Source of the DNA: Planctomycetes bacterium GWC2_45_44
Lineage (GTDB): Bacteria; Planctomycetota; Phycisphaerae; Sedimentisphaerales; UBA12454
Direction of reading: 5' to 3'
Assembly (NCBI GenBank): GCA_001824555.1
Contig: MHXU01000102.1
Coordinates: forward strand, 13,065-51,469
DNA: 38,405 nucleotides
Shown here: positions 34,796-38,405 of the stretch, one piece after another
How positions within the stretch are numbered: the first letter of the stretch is position 1
How the letters are laid out: the number at the start of each line of letters is the position of its first letter
Translations under genes and position numbers: made by a program
Notes under the pieces: model-generated
What the model was told of the DNA's origin: nothing
What the model saw: only the letters and a program-made list of their open reading frames with translations
The model's database searches: none

Positions 34796-35608
34796 ATGTT
34801 TAAAATTGGCGATATAAAAATTGATTCTAATAGCGGTTTGTTCGTAATCGCAGGGCCTTGTGTAATCGAATCAAAGCAAATATGTCTCGATATAGCCGAG
34901 CGGCTCAAAACAATCGGAAAAAAGACCGGCATTCCAATAATTTTCAAAGCCAGTTTCGACAAGGCAAACCGCAGCAGTATAGACAGTTTCAGAGGAGTTG
35001 GAATTGAAAAGGGTCTTGATGTTTTGGCCGAGGTAAAAAAACAAACAGGAATGCCGCTGCTCACGGACATTCACAGTCCCGAACAGGCTGCGATTGCCGC
35101 GGAGGTTATTGATTGCTTGCAGATACCGGCTTTTTTGTGCAGGCAAACGGATTTGCTTTTGGCCTGCGGACAAACCGGCAAGGCCGTCAATGTCAAGAAG
35201 GGGCAGTTTATGTCGCCGGAGGAAATGAAAAACGCCGTCGAAAAAATTCGTTCGGTAGGCAACGATAAAATTATGCTCACAGAACGCGGCACATTTTTCG
35301 GCTATAACAGATTAGTTAATGATATGACCGCTATACCCGCTATGCAGTCGCTGGGCTGTCCGGTAATTTTTGACGCTACTCACAGCACGCAGCGACCCGG
35401 CGGTTTGGGCAACGCATCGGGCGGAATGCGGGAGATGTCGCCTGTTTTAGCAAAAGCCGCCATCGCTGCCGGTGCCGACGGATTATTTTTGGAAGTTCAT
35501 ACAGATTACAAAAATGCGAAATCAGACGCGGCAACGATAATGCCGATTGAATGGCTTGAAAAACTTCTGACGGACTGCAAAAAGATTTATGAAATAGCCA
35601 GAAGCTGA
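34796..35608 (+). CDS. kdsA: 3-deoxy-8-phosphooctulonate (KDO-8-P) synthase
   Basis: KdsA condenses PEP and arabinose-5-phosphate to KDO-8-P for LPS inner core. The 270-residue TIM barrel has FVIAGPCVIES near the start. Cys22 at the metal position marks the metal-dependent class, not the Asn-type class of E. coli. FKASFDKANRSS, RQTDLLLACG, KGQFMSPEEM and DATHSTQRPGG are family motifs. AGGAAA precedes the ATG. The gene implies the organism makes LPS-like KDO. Confidence 0.96.
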   Translation: MFKIGDIKIDSNSGLFVIAGPCVIESKQICLDIAERLKTIGKKTGIPIIFKASFDKANRSSIDSFRGVGIEKGLDVLAEVKKQTGMPLLTDIHSPEQAAIAAEVIDCLQIPAFLCRQTDLLLACGQTGKAVNVKKGQFMSPEEMKNAVEKIRSVGNDKIMLTERGTFFGYNRLVNDMTAIPAMQSLGCPVIFDATHSTQRPGGLGNASGGMREMSPVLAKAAIAAGADGLFLEVHTDYKNAKSDAATIMPIEWLEKLLTDCKKIYEIARS

Positions 35609-35629
35609 TATTATAATGATAGGGGTAAG

Positions 35630-36940
35630 ATGAGTTTTGGTTTTGAAATAATCGTTATTCTTCTGATGCTGTTTGTCAACGCGGTTTTTGCCGCGTATGA
35701 AATGTCGCTTGCGTCGATTTCGCGAGCAAGGCTTCTGTCGCTCTGTCATCAGAAGAAAAAAGGCGCAGAAGAAGCCGCTTATATGAAGGACAGAATGGAG
35801 GCGAGCCTCGCCGTTGTGCAGCTTGGGATTACTTTTGCCGGAGCTATAGCTGCGGCGACCGGCGGAGCGGGGTCTCGCGAGACGTTCACGCCTTATTTTG
35901 TTCAAATGGGCATTAGCGATTTTTATGCGGAAATTATTTCGATTATCTGCATAGTTATTCCACTTGGCGTGTTCACGATTATATTTGCCGAGCTTGTGCC
36001 GAAGATGTTCGCATTGAATAACAGGGAGTCGGTTTGTCTTAAGCTCTCACCTGTTATGAGAATGATAGCGCTGTTCGGCAATCCGGTGGTTTCGTTTTTT
36101 GAGACTATCGTAAAAGAAATTATGAAATTATGCCCGAAAAGGTTCAGAGCGGATGTCGCTGGCGACGATAAGCAGAGCCTTAATGAATTGACCGCCGCCG
36201 CCGCGATTGCGAGGATGTCTCGGCTTATCGGAGCTCACGAGGAAAAAATTGTGCTTGCTGCCGCCCACTTGTCTCGTCATAAGGTAACCGATATTATGCT
36301 GCCGGCGGCAGATATTTCCACGATGTCGGTTGAAAACACGCTTACGGAAGCTCTCGTCAAGGCGCATTTGGATATGCACACGCGGTTTCCGGTATGCGAA
36401 AAAAAAGACGACCCGCAAACTATTATCGGCTACCTCAATTTCAAAGATATTATGAACGCCCTCAAGCTGAATCCGGAGAATCCATCGATTCGTGGCATAA
36501 CCAGGCCGATAAAACGCATACCCGGCAGCACGCCGTTGTCTGTGGCTCTGCCGGAAATGATGCAGGAAAAGGCGCACATTGCCGTTGTTGTTTCCGATAA
36601 CAAGGAGACGACCGGAATGATTACACTGGAAGATATTATTGAGGAATTAGTCGGCGAAATTGAAGATGAATTTGACAAACTGCCTTTGTATGTTCAGCTC
36701 TGCGGAAACGGCTGGATTATCGGCGGCGGCGTTTCGATGAAAGTTGTAGCATCGACGCTTGGAATTGAATTGCCCGCGAGCGAATCCGCCGAACGCATTC
36801 CATCGCTTGCCGAGTGGGTTGTGCAGAAACTCGGCAAACCAGTCGAGGGCGGCCAGATAATATGTTATGACAATATCTCAGTGATTGTGCGAAAACTCCG
36901 CCGCAAAAAACTTTCTGAAGCGTTTGTCTCAAAGGTGTAA
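35630..36940 (+). CDS. CorC/HlyC-type hemolysin-related membrane protein (DUF21-CBS)
   Basis: The 436-residue protein has an N-terminal DUF21/CNNM transmembrane domain (helices around residues 3-24, 62-82, 100-125 and 137-157). A CBS pair follows (about 205-345, including HKVTDIMLPAADIS and TTGMITLEDIIEELVGEI), and a C-terminal CorC_HlyC transporter-associated domain (about 352-430). Such proteins are linked to magnesium/cobalt efflux or ion homeostasis. A GGGG element is before the ATG. It follows kdsA by 21 bases. The stop codon overlaps an ATG at 36940 of the next frame, but that gene more likely starts at 36973. Confidence 0.9.
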   Translation: MSFGFEIIVILLMLFVNAVFAAYEMSLASISRARLLSLCHQKKKGAEEAAYMKDRMEASLAVVQLGITFAGAIAAATGGAGSRETFTPYFVQMGISDFYAEIISIICIVIPLGVFTIIFAELVPKMFALNNRESVCLKLSPVMRMIALFGNPVVSFFETIVKEIMKLCPKRFRADVAGDDKQSLNELTAAAAIARMSRLIGAHEEKIVLAAAHLSRHKVTDIMLPAADISTMSVENTLTEALVKAHLDMHTRFPVCEKKDDPQTIIGYLNFKDIMNALKLNPENPSIRGITRPIKRIPGSTPLSVALPEMMQEKAHIAVVVSDNKETTGMITLEDIIEELVGEIEDEFDKLPLYVQLCGNGWIIGGGVSMKVVASTLGIELPASESAERIPSLAEWVVQKLGKPVEGGQIICYDNISVIVRKLRRKKLSEAFVSKV

Positions 36941-36972
36941 TGCCGATATATCGATTATGCGGAAGAATAGCT

Positions 36973-38405
36973 ATGATGCCATTTAAAATCAAACCGCAAA
37001 CTGCAAAGCTGTTGATAAAAACAATAGCCAAACTCAAGGCTAAATCAGAAGCCGGAGGCGGGGCATCAAATACAAAAATAGCAACAGCTAACGAAAAAAC
37101 AAAAGCTGAAGATGCTATCGCTAAAATCACATCCGAATCGCAGGCCAAGTCAAACGCTTACGAGGAACAGATTGCGAAAATCAAAGCGGAAGCGGAAAAT
37201 GCTGCCGTCCTATTAAAATCTGATTACCAAACCAAAGAAAAAAATTATCAGGAACGCATATTACAGATTGAGACTGAATCTGCCAAATTGTTAGCAGATA
37301 CTAAATCTAAATTCGCAGAAGAAATATCGCAGGAAAGAGCAAAAGCTGACCAGGCCGCGACAAGATTTAAAGCAGATGCTGCAGATGAGCTTGCCAAAGT
37401 CAGACAGCAATCGCAGGAATCGATAGCGAACGAAAAAGCAAAAGCTGACGAAGCGATTGCGAAAATTAAAGCGGATACCGAAAATACTATCGCAGGGGTT
37501 AAAGCTGAATCTTTCGTAAAAGAAAAAAACTATGAAGAACAAATAGCGAAAATCAACACAGAAAATGAAAATGCCATCGTTCGATTAAATTCTGAATACT
37601 CGGCCAAAGAAAAAATATATCAAGAGCAAATTACGCATATCGAGACTGAATCAGCCAAATTGTTAGCAGATATTAAATCTAAATTCACAGAAGAAATGTC
37701 GCAGGAAAAAGCAAAAGCTGACCAGGCCGCGACAAGATTTAAGGCGGAAGCCGCTGATGAGCTTGCCAAAGTCAGACAACAATCGCAGGAATCGATAGCG
37801 AACGAAAAAGTAAAGACTGACGAAGCGATTGCGAAAATAAAAGCGGATACCGAAAATGCTGCTGCCCTGCTAAAATCCGAATACCAAACCAAAGAAAAGA
37901 ATTATCAGGAACGCATATTACAGATTGAGGCAGAATCTGCCAAGTCGTTAGCGGACATTAAATCCAAATTCGCGGAAGAGATAACACAGGAAAGAGCAAA
38001 AGCTGACAATGCTGTCGCTGCGTTAAAATCTGATGCCCTTGCCAAAGAAAAGATTCATGAAGAACAAATAGCGAAAATCAACACAGAAAATGAAAATGCC
38101 ATCGTTCGATTAAATTCTGAATACTCGGCCAAAGAAAAGATTCATGAAGAACAAATAGCGAAAATCAACACAGAAAATGAAAATGCCATCGTTCGATTAA
38201 ATTCTGAATACTCGGCCAAAGAAAAAACTTATAAAGAGCGGATTGCACAAGTTGAGACTGAATCTGATAAATTAATATCGGACATTAAATCCAAATTCGC
38301 AGAAGAAATATCGCAGGAAAAAGCAAAAGCTGACCAGGCCGCGACAAGATTTAAGGCGGAAGCCGCTGATGAGCTTGCCAAAGTCAGACAACAATCGCAG
38401 GAATC
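36973..38405 (+). CDS. Long coiled-coil repeat protein, truncated by the window end
   Basis: From the ATG at 36973 (GGAAG 7 bases upstream) the frame stays open for 477 codons to the window edge. An earlier in-frame ATG at 36940 overlaps the preceding stop. After a short N-terminus (MMPFKIKPQTAK) the protein contains no proline, cysteine or tryptophan. It is very rich in Ala, Lys, Glu, Gln and Ile, as in a continuous coiled coil. Blocks recur: FKAEAADELAKVRQQSQES appears three times, and AKINTENENAIVRLNSEY three times. The second large block lies 372 bases (124 codons) after the first. No signal peptide or membrane helix is seen. It could be a cytoskeletal, scaffold or nucleoid protein; function is unknown. 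Confidence 0.85.
   Translation, partial: MMPFKIKPQTAKLLIKTIAKLKAKSEAGGGASNTKIATANEKTKAEDAIAKITSESQAKSNAYEEQIAKIKAEAENAAVLLKSDYQTKEKNYQERILQIETESAKLLADTKSKFAEEISQERAKADQAATRFKADAADELAKVRQQSQESIANEKAKADEAIAKIKADTENTIAGVKAESFVKEKNYEEQIAKINTENENAIVRLNSEYSAKEKIYQEQITHIETESAKLLADIKSKFTEEMSQEKAKADQAATRFKAEAADELAKVRQQSQESIANEKVKTDEAIAKIKADTENAAALLKSEYQTKEKNYQERILQIEAESAKSLADIKSKFAEEITQERAKADNAVAALKSDALAKEKIHEEQIAKINTENENAIVRLNSEYSAKEKIHEEQIAKINTENENAIVRLNSEYSAKEKTYKERIAQVETESDKLISDIKSKFAEEISQEKAKADQAATRFKAEAADELAKVRQQSQE
38041..38214 (+). repeat. Exact 87-bp tandem duplication within the coiled-coil gene
   Basis: 38041-38127 and 38128-38214 are identical over 87 bases (29 codons), starting GCCAAAGAAAAGATTCATG. 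A partial third copy lies at about 37531-37609. The exact identity points to a recent duplication or gene conversion, and the length keeps the reading frame open. Confidence 0.85.

Noticed and set aside
37291-37892. Antisense hydrophobic-looking reading frames on the minus strand of the coiled-coil gene
   Set aside because: They are Phe/Ser-rich mirror images of Lys/Glu-rich codons and have no ribosome sites; the sense frame is clearly the coding one.
36973-38405. CRISPR-like array from the periodic repeats at the window end
   Set aside because: The repeats are in-frame codons of a coiled-coil protein with no spacers of constant length, and repeat copies are long and adjacent rather than short with unique spacers.

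Overview
The window looks like chromosomal DNA of a Gram-negative-type bacterium, most likely a planctomycete of the Phycisphaerae. This is an inference from gene content. Supporting signs are kdsA (an LPS-type outer membrane), a DUF2752 protein beside a multi-pass membrane protein, a cluster rich in Gfo/Idh/MocA oxidoreductases and TIM-barrel sugar isomerases under an AraC regulator, many dispersed palindromic intergenic repeats and moderate GC. No phage, plasmid or CRISPR signature was found. The only mobile-element trace is a short IS66 transposase remnant.

Layout. 1-5186: purD, a large AsmA-like envelope protein, then a TPP riboswitch with its own promoter and terminator. 5187-6500: thiC. 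6508-15408 (minus strand): a ten-gene, mostly overlapping sugar cluster, transcribed divergently from the AraC-type regulator at 15525-16436. In order it encodes a TIM-barrel isomerase, a dehydrogenase, a second isomerase, a second dehydrogenase, an ABM-fold monooxygenase-like protein, an SDR epimerase, a PIG-L deacetylase, a NagB-like deaminase, a nitroreductase and xylulokinase. The combination suggests uptake-independent breakdown of a modified, possibly N-acetylated, sugar through oxidised intermediates. 16462-18880 (minus): two membrane proteins, a lipoprotein cyclophilin and a fucose mutarotase. 18947-20448: hisH and hisF. 20581-24045 (minus): dnaE. 24252-24326 (minus): tRNA-Pro(CGG). 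24428-27657: a HAD phosphatase, an FHA protein and an Uup-type ABC-F ATPase.

27658-28932 is a 1.3-kb gene-poor stretch. It holds the IS66 remnant, several dispersed palindromes, a strong promoter driving a possible 35-codon near-leaderless ORF, and a run of helically phased A-tracts (predicted bent DNA) flanked by long inverted repeats. 28933-30174 (minus) is a galactokinase-like GHMP kinase. 30375-36940 is a plus-strand run of housekeeping and envelope genes: FmdB-type zinc ribbon, leuS, CYTH protein, lipid kinase, kdsA and a CorC/HlyC transporter-like protein.

From 36973 to the window edge an open frame without stop codons encodes a proline-free, Ala/Lys/Glu-rich coiled-coil protein. It is built from long internal repeats, including an exact 87-bp tandem duplication, and continues beyond the window. 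The coiled-coil gene, the sugar cluster and the bent-DNA region are the most interesting parts.
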